A stretch of DNA of 64,000 nt from Trichosporon coremiiforme (Eukaryota > Basidiomycota > Tremellomycetes > Trichosporonales > Trichosporonaceae). This document shows, piece by piece, positions 46,520 to 56,804 of this stretch. Made by a program: the position numbers and the translations under genes. Position 1 is the stretch's first letter; each line of letters begins with the position of its first letter. The stretch lies in NCBI GenBank assembly GCA_039545355.1, contig BCJJ01000026.1:434001-498000 (forward strand), written 5' to 3'. Below the pieces are notes generated by a model. That model had not been told where the DNA came from, did not search any database, and worked only from the letters and a program-made list of their open reading frames with translations.

Positions 46520-49474
46520 TCAAACTTGGTCCTTCTTGTTGAGTCGTTTCATGAAGTCTGGGAATCGAGTCTTCGTGGCCGGCGTATCAGGTTCCCACTC
46601 GGACACCTCACTCTGGACTGGCGCAGCGGAGGCAGGGTCAATGTCACTGCGGTCGTCCCGCGCGCTTTCGAGCCCCGACTCATCCGAGTGCGTTTCCATG
46701 GGGACATTGAGGCGGTTCATGCTGCGAGACTGACGGCGCACCCTTCTCCTGGGGGGCCGAGGGGGAGGCACTGATGCAGTTCGTGGCTCCTCTTCCTCCT
46801 CCGTGTCGACGTCCGGAAGCGCGTTCTCGGGCCGGAGCAGGTCCTCAGAGGTACGAGGCGGAGGGGCGGGGAATATCATCTCGTCGGGTCGCTGCCTACC
46901 AGGCTCAGGGACGCTGGGTCGCGGCGCGGCCGGACGGCTGAACAGTGCCGCGAAAGTCGCCTCGAGAAGCGTACTCTGCTCCGGCGTCAGGTTGCCGTGC
47001 TGTAGCGCAGCGATGAGTTCCTCGCGCATCACGTCCGAAATGCCGTGCTGCGGCGTGCACGAGCTCTCGTACATCGTCTGGCTCTGCGAGGGTGTGCGTG
47101 CCTGTGCGCGCGCGCGGCGACCTTGTGCGTGCGACAGCGGACGAGAGGGCGAGACATAACGGATCAGCTGCTCCTCGGGAGGGAAGTAGGGGATCAGCGT
47201 GTCGCGCGAAGGCTTCACGTGGGCGAGGCTTATGGCACCGGAGCTGCCGGAGGCGGTCCTCTTGTGGCCGGCGCTACCTGGTGTGGGGCTGGTGACCTGG
47301 CGCGGACTGCCCGGCGGACTAGACAGAGGAGGTGGCAGAGGGCCACGAGGCGGGGCGCGCGGTGGGCTCTCCCTGATCTGCGGGGGAACCGTGACGCCTG
47401 ATGTCTTGAAGCTTGAGGCAAGCGATCCGGTGCGCCGCAAGGATTGGGAGCCGCTTCGGCTCAAGAACATGGATCCCGGACGCGCGCCGTTGGTCGTCAC
47501 TGCGACAGGTGTGGTGCGACCGATTGGGGTCGTAGCGCGCGGGTGTGCAGAGTTGGGTGACTCAGGCGTGGGAGGCTGCGCGCGAGACTTGATAGCATTG
47601 TACAACTCAACTTGCTCCGCAACGTCGACCTCGCCCGGCGTCTGCGGCAGTGCCGGCAAACACTTGATGGAGTCGGAGCGAGTGCGGGTCGACTCGGGGC
47701 GTTTCTTGGCCTCGGCACTGACGTTGACCCAGAGGTCACCGTTCTTGTCGATATGCGCCTCACGGGTATCACGTCTGACGAAGCCGATGGGGTCGAATTC
47801 GCTAAGTTTTCGCATGTGGCAACGCAAGGTGGAAGCGGAGGACGACCCCGCCGTGCGGCGCCGCGACAGCAGGCGCTTGCTGCCGATGTCGCCGAGGATG
47901 CTACCACTCTTCTTCTTCTTTCCATTCTCTGGTGCGCTGTCCCCGAGGCCCAAAAGGGACGCAGCCTTGGACGGAATGTCGAAGGGCACGGGCGACTCGG
48001 GCATGGACGAGCGCCGCCGGGCATTCGAAGCGGCCGAGCGCGCACGGGACCGCAGTCCCGGGCTAAAGTCATCGTCTTCGTCCGTGTCGGAGAAGAGGCA
48101 CATTTCATCTTCTTCCTGCCCATCCTTTGCGAGCGGACTGCGCGGGTTCAACTTCCTCACTGTTTGCGGGGCTAGGGCCTTTGTCGGTGATGGAGGGAGC
48201 TTCGCTTCACGCTGCCGCTGTGTGCTCCCGGGCTCCTTGGCTGGTCGCCACTTGCTCCCGGACTCGCCATCGACTTCATCGTACCCGCCACTCCCGGCCG
48301 GGGAGTTCGTCGTGTATCGGTAGCTGAAATCGGAGCCGGAGTCGCGAGCTGAGTATCCGCTATGACGCCGGACATCCACACGTTCTGAGGGCGGCGGTGG
48401 CAAAACTCTCGGCGATAGGAGATTTTGCGTCTGAGACCCCGTGGCTGAGCCTGGGCTTGCAATGTTGTCGCATTGACCCTGTTCTTCAGGTAGGTGAGGA
48501 AGGGGTAAGCCGAGAACGGGCGGGCAAAGGTTGGGCGGCGGTCGTGGAGGTCGCGCGGGCGGCAAGCGCGCGGTTTCCAACTTGGGGGTCGCAGGGATCA
48601 CGCCGCCGTCAGAAGAGTGCCCAGAGTCACGCCGCATCTCTGGTGGCTCAGCGCCCCATTCCGTGGGCGGCAGCAGCTCGTCGCCAGAGTGTGGATCTGC
48701 GTCTTCAGGGAATGGAGGGTACTTCCACAGTGCACTCTCTTCCTCGCCTGGAGAGGAGTCACGGCTCGGCATTGGTGGGACGGAATCTCGAAACTGCAGG
48801 CTGATCTTCCTCCCTACCCTGTAGTAGTCGGGGATCTCGTTGGGAAAGCCATGGTCTCCAGCACTGGTAGTGGGAGAATGCGGAACAGACACGCAATGCG
48901 AAGGGGCAACAGATTTCCTCGCAATTGTGCGTTGGCTGACGGGGCTCGGTTCGGCTGGTGAGATGCCAGGGTCGAAGAAGATGTCAGGGATGGATAACTC
49001 CGTCTCGTAGATCGCTGTGGAGTGGTTAGTCGCGCGTACGAAGGCGGCACCGAGCTCACCCGAGCGATCTCCACCTCTACGAACGGACAGCCTGCGTTCA
49101 GATAATGACCGTTCGCGCTTGACGATATTCAGAGGGGCGGTCATGTGCGAGAGATCCTGGTCCAAGTTGACGGAGGAGACCCCAAAATTGCCCCAGAAAG
49201 CGGTAGACTGTGGGTCTTCGCGCGACGCCGGAACAGATGGAAGCGATGCTCGGCTGCTGTATTGCGAGTAGAGGGAGATTTGGGAAGTCCGAGAGAGGCG
49301 CAGCGAGTCTATCTCGTGCTCCGACTCGGGGTAGTCTTGGGGAGCGGGGGCTGCCCGCTCGAAGGTGGGAAGGGGGTCGAGACTGAAGTCCATGTGGAAG
49401 TCGAAGTCGATGTCTTGAGGAAGATCCTCCTGCACAGGCGGGAGAGGCGGTGGTGGAACAAGCAGCACCGTCAT
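46520..49474 (-). CDS. Large Ser/Pro-rich protein of unknown function (984 aa)
   Basis: One uninterrupted minus-strand frame from ATG at 49474, rare in a genome this rich in introns. I do not recognise the family. The N-terminus has a proline run and an acidic/aromatic patch (DIDFDFHMDFSLDPLPTF). Most of the chain is predicted disordered by composition (Ser, Pro, Arg, Glu, with many SP and RS sites). One block near the middle is less repetitive and more likely to fold or bind: KLSEFDPIGFVRRDTREA and DKNGDLWVNVSAEAKKR. The C-terminus contains PPPRPPRRRVRRQSRSM and ends MKRLNKKDQV. A regulatory or scaffold protein at the cell cortex or in signalling is one possibility, given the proline motifs and dense phosphorylatable sites. 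The long frame without stops makes the coding call strong. Confidence 0.8.
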   Translation of the reverse strand: MTVLLVPPPPLPPVQEDLPQDIDFDFHMDFSLDPLPTFERAAPAPQDYPESEHEIDSLRLSRTSQISLYSQYSSRASLPSVPASREDPQSTAFWGNFGVSSVNLDQDLSHMTAPLNIVKRERSLSERRLSVRRGGDRSGELGAAFVRATNHSTAIYETELSIPDIFFDPGISPAEPSPVSQRTIARKSVAPSHCVSVPHSPTTSAGDHGFPNEIPDYYRVGRKISLQFRDSVPPMPSRDSSPGEEESALWKYPPFPEDADPHSGDELLPPTEWGAEPPEMRRDSGHSSDGGVIPATPKLETARLPPARPPRPPPNLCPPVLGLPLPHLPEEQGQCDNIASPGSATGSQTQNLLSPRVLPPPPSERVDVRRHSGYSARDSGSDFSYRYTTNSPAGSGGYDEVDGESGSKWRPAKEPGSTQRQREAKLPPSPTKALAPQTVRKLNPRSPLAKDGQEEDEMCLFSDTDEDDDFSPGLRSRARSAASNARRRSSMPESPVPFDIPSKAASLLGLGDSAPENGKKKKSGSILGDIGSKRLLSRRRTAGSSSASTLRCHMRKLSEFDPIGFVRRDTREAHIDKNGDLWVNVSAEAKKRPESTRTRSDSIKCLPALPQTPGEVDVAEQVELYNAIKSRAQPPTPESPNSAHPRATTPIGRTTPVAVTTNGARPGSMFLSRSGSQSLRRTGSLASSFKTSGVTVPPQIRESPPRAPPRGPLPPPLSSPPGSPRQVTSPTPGSAGHKRTASGSSGAISLAHVKPSRDTLIPYFPPEEQLIRYVSPSRPLSHAQGRRARAQARTPSQSQTMYESSCTPQHGISDVMREELIAALQHGNLTPEQSTLLEATFAALFSRPAAPRPSVPEPGRQRPDEMIFPAPPPRTSEDLLRPENALPDVDTEEEEEPRTASVPPPRPPRRRVRRQSRSMNRLNVPMETHSDESGLESARDDRSDIDPASAAPVQSEVSEWEPDTPATKTRFPDFMKRLNKKDQV

Positions 49475-50418
49475 TCTCTATTCTCTTCTCTTAACAAGAG
49501 ACGAGACAGTGATGATACACGCAGGGGCAGAGGGTGGTTCTGCAGCCCGCGGTAGCTGGAGGCGGAGGCGGTGGTGGTGGCGTGTGGGCGTGTGTTCGTA
49601 ACAGAGTGATGGCGTGTGTTCGTAACAGAGTGATGGCGTGTGTTCGTAACAGAGTGATGGCGTGTGTGATGTTGATGAGAGATGGACGTGTGACAGACTT
49701 AATGTATTCTTCTGCTGTTAACCATTCTCGATTGTCTGGATGAGACTGGACACGCCAGCGATGTATGAAACCAGTCCGGACGCAGTGGGCCGTATTGTCG
49801 TCGATGGTGTGCTGACCCCCGTTGCGTTGCATGCTTCTCGAAGGGACAATAAGGTTAGTACGAGGTTAAACACATCATTGCCGGAGGTGAGTATTTGTGC
49901 GATGCGGTTACGTCGACCAGGTGTTACACTACCCTAGTGCTCAGAGGGCGGCACCGGATGGGATGGGATGGAACCAGACTCTGAGGATTGGGTCTGTGCC
50001 CAGGGTAGCGCCGGCAGGCGGCGGGCTGCCTCATGTTGAGACGCCGTTGCTATAGGCCAGAGTGAGGAATGGATAAAGGCATTCTGGCTTGGGTGGAACC
50101 AGTCGGAGCTGAAGGTATGGACAATGGCGAACGAAGCGGTTGAAAGACAGCTGTTGTCTGTGCGTCAAGCCCATTGTTGTCCGGTGAGTCCGGGCACCCC
50201 CGCCAGTCTCGTGCCCATCTGCCACATACGGAATCAAAACCACGCGAGAACCACTTTGAAACCACGCGTTGACCTTAATCTGCATCCGTGCTGATCACCC
50301 GCACACCGCGCCGGCCACCCGGTGACGATCGTGGATATCGAGATTACGGCTACTCGAGGCGACGTGCAGTTGACTTCGCAATCATCTCCGTCGCTGGGCC
50401 ACCAACACCAACATCACC
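49475..50418. other. Divergent intergenic region, 984-aa gene and USO1
   Basis: About 940 bases containing a 24-base tandem repeat and a G/T-rich stretch (about 49555-49600). No gene is recognised. Confidence 0.5.
49589..49660. repeat. Tandem repeat, three perfect copies of 24 bases
   Basis: Copies at 49589-49612, 49613-49636 and 49637-49660 (unit begins CGTGTGTTCGTAACAG), followed by a partial fourth. It lies about 115 bases upstream of the start of the 984-aa gene. Since the period is a multiple of three, it stays open in frames on both strands, which explains the short spurious frames there. Confidence 0.95.
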
Positions 50419-53400
50419 ATGTCATTTTTTGGCACGCGACTCTCATCCGCAGTGACTCAGCTGCGCGGTGAGCTCAGCGCTGCCCCGCAGACCGCCAATG
50501 ACACGATCACCAAGCTCGTCGAGAAGATCCAGACGTCGCCGCAAGTCGATGACCGTCGGACAGCTGTACTTGGTCTCAAGGGATTGAGCCGCGACTGGAA
50601 GGCCGACGTCGGAGCTGCCGCCTTGCCGTCACTGATCGCTGTCCTCCAACATGATGCGCCCCATGACGTCGACATCGCCAAGGCCGTGCTCGAGACGTTC
50701 ATGCAGCTGTGCGAGACGCAGGAGAAGCCCGCGAAGGACGACGTCGGACTGAAGCACATCGACCAGCTTCTCGAGGTGAGCATACTGCATCTGTTGGAGA
50801 GCTGACGACAGGAACCTGAGCCCTTCCATGCCATCCTGGGACTGCTCTCATCAGCACCTGCGTTCTTCCCTCGGTTCTACGCGATCCAGCTTCTGTCACA
50901 GCTACTGACTGCCCGGCCAGCGCATGCTCAGTCGTACATTCTGTCCGCGCCTCCACCGGGTGTCGACGGTGTTCTCACCGTGTTGGATCCGAGTGCGAGT
51001 GCAGGTACGGGTACCATGGGAGGCGGAGCAGGTGAGATGCTTCGCAACGAGGGTCTTCTCCTGCTCCCGGCGCTGCTGCAGGGTAACTCGGACCTCCAGA
51101 AGATTGTTGCATTCTCGGGAGCGTTCGAGAAGACGCTCGACATTATCCACTCAGAGAACGGTATCGAGGGCGGCATCGTGGTGCAGGATGCGCTCACCGT
51201 CATCGGTACGCTGCTGCGCTTCAACGTCTCGAACCAGAACTTGTTCCGCGAGCTCAGTCTCATCCCGCAAATCCCGCCCATGCTGCACTTCCCGTCACCG
51301 ATCGGGCCCGATGAACAGGCCCCTGATGCCTTCGCACTTCAAGACTGGCCGGAACAGAAGATGTACAACGCCGGGCTGGTCCTCGGCCTCATCCGCATGC
51401 TCGTCGGTGGCCCCGGTGGAGGCAATCAGACCGCCATGGCTAAGGACGGCGTTACGCGTTGCCTTATCGAGCTCGCTCTTGCCTCCAATGCGCCCAACAG
51501 CCTGAAGTGTCTCGCGCTCAACACTCTGACACCTATTATGCTCGGATCGTTGGCGAACCAGCAACTCATGTCGTCCCTCCAGATCGCACCGTTGGTGCCT
51601 GTGCACGCAGACGACGAGCACCCGAATGGAGGGTTTGTGCGTCTCCCGCTGCAGTCGACTGTTGAGGCATTGGTTTCGTCTGTTGTCGAGGGCGACCCGT
51701 CAGCGGGTGGCAAAGCCCTGCGCAGTAGGGCAGCTGGAGTCAACATGTTCGAGGTGAGTTGACGGAATGCTACGGCCCACTGACTCTCAGGCATACGTCA
51801 GTGGAAACGATGACGCGCGGATAGGCATCCTGGAGTCGATGTCTGCCCCTGGAGCCGAGGGTGGTGAGACGCGGACGGCAGGCTCGATGATCCTGAATGG
51901 CCTTCTCGACCTTCCCTCAGCCGAGACGCAGTTCGACCCGTACCGACCGCTGTTCTCGTGTTTGTTCCTCTCCCACCTGATCCGTGACAGCGAGCATGCG
52001 AAGAAGCTCGCGCGCGAGATTTCTCTCGGTGGAGATGACGAGGACGACAAGGTGTCCCTGATCCAGCTCGTCGTGGGCAACTTCATGATGGCTTCTCGTG
52101 CGCAGGCGGAGGCGACGAGCCGGGCGATCAAGGACGGCACCTCTGGCCACGAGGAGGAGGACTGGACGCGCATCATGGTCGGCTACCTTGTGCTCCTCTG
52201 CACGTGGCTGTGGGACAGCCCGAAGTCTGTCGCCGAGTTCCTAAACGAGAGCAACAACCTGCAGACGCTCATCGGTCCCATCACGCAGAGCCAGGGCATC
52301 GATCCGCTCGTGCAGGGCCTGTGTGCGTTCCTGCTCGGCGTGTGCTACGAGTTCAACCGTGAGCCGAACGACGTGACGCGCGCGACGCTGCACCCGATCC
52401 TGCACTCGCGCATCGGTCCGGACCAGTTCGTCTCCCGCATGGCGCGTTTGCGCGAGGACCCGCGATTCCGCGCAGTCCAGCCGGATACGTTCGAGGAGGG
52501 CGCTCAGCCACCCGACGAGGCCGCCCCCGAGCCCGAGACGGACGACGACGTCGAGCTTTGGTTTGACTGGGCGTTCGTCGACTTCTGGAAGAACCACTAC
52601 TACACAATTCAGCGGTCCATCGCCATCGAGCCCGATGCGGTGCGCGGCTCGCACCAGACGGACGGAAACGAGGACGTCATTATCTCGCTTCGCCAGCAGC
52701 TCAAGACCCAGACCGAGGACAACCTCAAATACCAGGCGCGCCTGGCCACGATCAAGGCGGACCACGCGAAGGATGTCGAGCAGCTGCGCGCAGACCAGGA
52801 GAAGGAGGTGAGCCAGAAGAACCCTTACCGAGCTGACAGCAGAACGAGGAGCTGCGCAAGGAGCTCGAGGTCCTGCGACACATGCCCCCGCCCCCGAGTG
52901 CGCCGGACGGAACAGCCGAGCTCGAGCAGCTCCGCGCCGACCTGACCAGCGCCAGGGCCCAGATCGCGACCAATCTCCAGGAAGCCGCTGCGCATGCCGA
53001 GACCAAGGCGCAACTCGCGTCTCTCCGCGAGGCGCTTGAGGAGGAGAAGAAGGCCCTGACCGACGCCAAGGAGCGCGCCGAGAAGGCCGAGAAGGCCGAG
53101 GCTGACGCCAAGGCCGCTGCTGCTGCTGCCGAGTCCAAGCCCGAGACTAACGAGGGCAAGGCGAGCGCGGCCGAGTTCGAGAAGGTCCAGAAGCAGCTGA
53201 AGGAGCTGAAGGACAAGCTGGAGACGGCCGAGGCGGCGCAGAAGAAGGCGGCGGCCGAGGCCAAGTCCGCGGCCGAGGGCAAGATCAAGGCCGAGGAGGA
53301 AGCGAAGAAGGCGGCCGAGGCGCAGAAGAAGGCAGAGGAGGAGAAGAAGAAGGCGGAAGAGGCTCAGAAGACGGCCGAGGAGGCTGCCAAGAAGGCCGAC

Positions 53401-53664
53401 TCGGGCGCTGGCGCCGGCGGCAAGGGCAAGAAGGGTAAGGGCGGCGGCGCCGGCGGCAACACCGAGCTCGAGGCCAAGGTCAAGAAGCTCGAGGAGGAGC
53501 TGTCGAACGTCAAGACCGAGCTCGAGGACAAGGAGCGCGAGCACGAGGACCTGCTCGTTCTGCTTGACGAGTTATCCCAGAAACGCAAGACCGACAAGGC
53601 CGCTATGCGCGAGAAGGGCATGGATGTTTCCGAAGATGAGGACGACGACGAGGACGACGAGTAG
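50419..53664 (+). CDS. USO1: Vesicle tethering protein Uso1/p115
   Basis: Four exons (50419-50775, 50812-51753, 51791-52807, 52843-53664) encode 1045 aa. The globular head (about 1-740) is built of armadillo-like helices with family words TAVLGLKGLSRDWKADVG, NEGLLLLPALLQGNSDLQKI and QNLFRELSLIPQIPPML, and ends in the WFDWAFVDFWKNHY block. The tail (about 765-1030) is a long coiled coil rich in Ala, Glu and Lys and is shorter than in yeast Uso1 (1790 aa), closer to animal p115 (about 960 aa). The C-terminus is acidic (DEDDDEDDE), the golgin-binding feature of p115. Uso1 tethers COPII vesicles to the cis-Golgi. All three introns are 36-37 nt and lie at phase 0. Confidence 0.95.
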
Positions 53665-53747
53665 GGCTCGTTCGACTAGGCTAGAATCTGTAGATCCCAC
53701 GAAACAATGGATACATCATACAACTGCTACATCTACAGTCTCCCGCG

Positions 53748-55146
53748 CTACGAACGGGAACCCGCGCGCTCGGCCCAGTCCAGCATCTCGGCACTCGGGA
53801 AGCCCTCGAGGAGCTTGTTGGTCTATTTGTCAGCTCCAATCGTGTATCTTAGCTTACCTTGGCGAGTTCAACTACGCTGTCGCTGACACCGTTGTCCACG
53901 TTGGCGAGCCGCTCTCGCTTCTCCTGGACCGTCTTCATGCGCTCGCCGCACTCCTTCGTGAGCGCCAGGTATTCCTCGCGCAGCTCGGCCCATGACTGGT
54001 CGTACACCTCGAGATTGGTTCCCGTCGAGATCGTGAAGGGTGTGAGGTCTGGTCTGCGTCTGTCAGCTGAGAGGTCCTCCATCGGGCAGCTCACCGCCAA
54101 GCGTCTGGCCGGCCCTCGGACGATGACTCCTTCCACGCGTTCGCCTCGTCGACGACCTGCGCGAGCGTGCGCAGTCGTTTCGGCACCCTGTAGTCGTCGA
54201 GAAGTTTGTGCGCGCCGGACTGGCGTCAGCTTTATAAGATGCACCTCTAGCTCACAAGGCTGTCCGTCCGCAGTTGGTACAGCATGTTCGTCCAGACATC
54301 GCGGATCGACTCTGGCTTCTCCTCCGAGAGCAACGGATAGCATGACTTCATATGTTCGAGCCTGTTGTTAGCTGTCTGGAGAAAGCTAGCTACTTACGTC
54401 AACTTGCTCAGCCCCTTGTCGATCGTGTTGATCCGCAGCGCACGAGACAGCGTCTCGTAGTACTTGCCGTACTCTGCCTCGTCTGTGTCGCGGATTGGCA
54501 CGGGGGGCTCGCTGACGACCTCGGCTGGGGTGCGCGCGCGGCTCATGCGCCGGTCGCGCGGTGTCCGGGGTGTCCGCGTGGATTCGGAGGGGTCGTCAGG
54601 CGACAGAGGGTCGGCGGGGTGGATTGATGCCCGCGGCGCTCGAGGAGTGCGACCGGGTGTCACGGCTGGTTGTGAAGGAGCGCGTTGCGGCGGCGGCGTG
54701 CGTGGAGGAGGCTGCACCTCCACGTCCTCTTCCATCTCAAACTCGACGGGGAGGTCGACGTCGACTTCCCCTGGTCGATCGTCCTGGATATCTTCCTCGC
54801 CTTCCCTGTCTTCCTCGACCTTGGTGTCTTCCCTGTCCTCCTCTTCTAGGGGCTCCTCAGGCTGTTCTGGAGGTACTGGCTGCGCAATCGACCGCCTCGA
54901 CCGCCTTCGTTCTGATTTATGCTCCTCCTCGACATCCATACGTTCAACATGCTTTCCTTGATCGCGCGATGACGGCTGAGCTTGCGGTGCTCCTGGTGGG
55001 GGTGTTCGCGCGAGTCCTCCTCGTGGGGGTATCGGAGCAGGCTCAGAAGGCGGGATGCCGTCGGGGTACGCCTGAGAAGGGGAAAAGGTGTGGGCGCGAT
55101 AATTGACGTTGCCGGTTCCCCTTGGAGGGGTGCGTGCGAGCGGCAT
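53748..55146 (-). CDS. NNF1: Probable kinetochore protein Nnf1 (Mis12/MIND complex)
   Basis: Five minus-strand exons (55146-54398, 54361-54256, 54219-54095, 54053-53858, 53822-53748) encode 416 aa. The first 225 residues are disordered and Pro-, Arg- and Glu-rich. The ordered part begins about residue 228: KYYETLSRALRINTIDKGLS, LEHMKSCYPLL, VWTNMLYQLRTDS, KLLDDYRVPKRLRTLAQVVD. This pattern of helices, with a conserved aromatic/Leu hairpin and the LDDYxVPxRL-like segment, resembles the Nnf1/PMF1 family, whose members sit in the four-subunit Mis12 complex linking the inner centromere to Ndc80. A C-terminal coiled coil (WAELREEYLALTKECGERMK) is also consistent. The family call is a judgement from pattern, not exact motif match. 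The N-terminal extension is much longer than in yeast Nnf1 (201 aa). Confidence 0.55.
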
Positions 55147-56804
55147 GTTTATAGTATTCCAAGAAGGATGCGCAAAATGAAGTTCAGACAGCCAAGCCCT
55201 GCGATGTGCATCTGTGGGCTGGCGGGTCTGATGTCAACAACAACAATGTATCACGTGATCCGACCGATAATGGATTCAGGTTCCGACGATGCACGTCTAC
55301 TGACTGAGGGTCATGTCGCGAGCGGAATAGCGGAAGTCGAATGTGACAGATTCGGTCGCGCGTGCTGCGCGATGCGCGAGCAGAGGGAAGGCAAGATGCG
55401 ACAAGAGGGGTGGGGGGAGCAAGAATGGAGCATGCAGGCATCGAACGCGAGGGATGTGCATGTTAAGGGTGCTTGTCCTGAGTCCTTTTGTCCTGGGTCG
55501 TGTAGTGCAACATCGTGTCGCAATACCTGAGCGGCAAACCATGTCGCACGTCGAGAGAAGCATGTGCACATCTGGACTCCTTTCCAAGACAGGAACACAA
55601 CGTTGGGTGGCTAGTCTCACTATCAACATTACTGCTGCCATTGCTCGACTTAAGGTGCTCCGTCGCACCTTAACTTTACTCGACCCAGTTCATCGTACTC
55701 CCGTTTGCACACCGTCCCATAGGTCGGGGCCATCACTCCAGGCCAAGCTGCCGGCGACTCGGACCTGAGAGCACCATCTGACAGGTGCACCCACAACGAG
55801 GCCGGCTGTCTGCCACTCCTGTTTGATGCTTCCAAGCCATTCAGAGCTTCAGAACACGCCGAAGGTGAGTGAGGGGGCTTTCGCACTCGGGGTTTGCTGG
55901 TGGTGCGACGCATGACACCCTGCGATGTCCATGGACCGTCACGATGCATTGGGACCAGCGCGTACCAGCGATAGCTACCTAACTCCCAACACGGATGTGA
56001 GAGGGAAGGCATTTGGCATGCATTGCGAGGGGGGGAGAATCCCAGTCTCTGGCTCTAAGGACGTTCCGTTGCACATGCACACGCCCGGGCGTGGTGTGTG
56101 GGGGGCCAGGTGCCAGACGCATGCATGTGTGGGCGTGTGGGCTGACGTGTGGTGTACGCGCGCGGTGCCAGGCTCGACACGGTGTGCCTCGCGCGTCCGA
56201 TCACGTACCCTCTCCCCTCCCCCTTCCATTGACCCTCTCGTCCCTCTGGTCCCTCGACGTTCCCTCTCGTCCATCCTCCCCATCAACGACCCCAGCCCTC
56301 TATCCCTGCTTCTGCCTTCGTTTGTCACAAGTGTCCTTTAGGTCTCCGCCCAATCAGTCGATCAGCTCACAGTCACGTCTGCTGAGTCCATCGGGGCTAC
56401 CGCACGCGTACTGGCCACCGTACGCCCACAGACCTTTGGCCTGTAGACGACACCGTTCCATCCCAGGGCCGTAGCACAGGGTCGTCATCCCCCCTCAAGT
56501 CACTATCCAGTCCTCCATCCGGCCCCTCACTGGCCACCTCCGCTCAGCTTCATTATTCCAGTCCTATCCAATTCATGCTATCCCATCCACAGACTCCACA
56601 GACTCCACACCGTTACCCATTCCTTGCTTCTCAATCACACCTCTCACGCCGTCGACGGCCGCTCCCGCCAACGCCTTGTATTAACATCTAGCTTCATCAA
56701 GAACACTACCTCTCTCATCGTCATCCACGTCCCTCCTTTGGCCCACCCTTAACCGCCAGTCGCCGCCGCCGCCGCCGCCGCCGCCGCCGACCTCATTCAC
56801 AATC
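55147..56804. other. 1.6-kb intergenic region with pyrimidine-rich leader
   Basis: No gene is seen. From about 56205 to 56760 the plus strand is strongly C/T-rich (CTCCCCTCCCCCTTCC-type words), ending in a CGC repeat just before the downstream start; this looks like the promoter and long leader of the 932-aa gene. Confidence 0.5.
56761..56789. repeat. CGC trinucleotide repeat in leader
   Basis: About 29 bases of perfect CGC/CCG units ending 15 bases before the first two bases of the start codon of the 932-aa gene. Confidence 0.9.

Noticed and set aside
47199..48323. Plus-strand 374-codon frame
   Set aside because: Antisense of the 984-aa gene; the minus-strand frame is far longer and has better composition.
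49491..49832. Repeat peptide (LLRTHAIT three times) on the minus strand
   Set aside because: Produced by the 24-base tandem repeat, whose period is a multiple of three; the plus strand is equally open.
52825..53544. Leu/Gly-rich minus-strand 239-codon frame that mimics membrane helices
   Set aside because: Antisense of the Uso1 coiled coil; GAG/AAG codons read backwards give Leu-rich nonsense.
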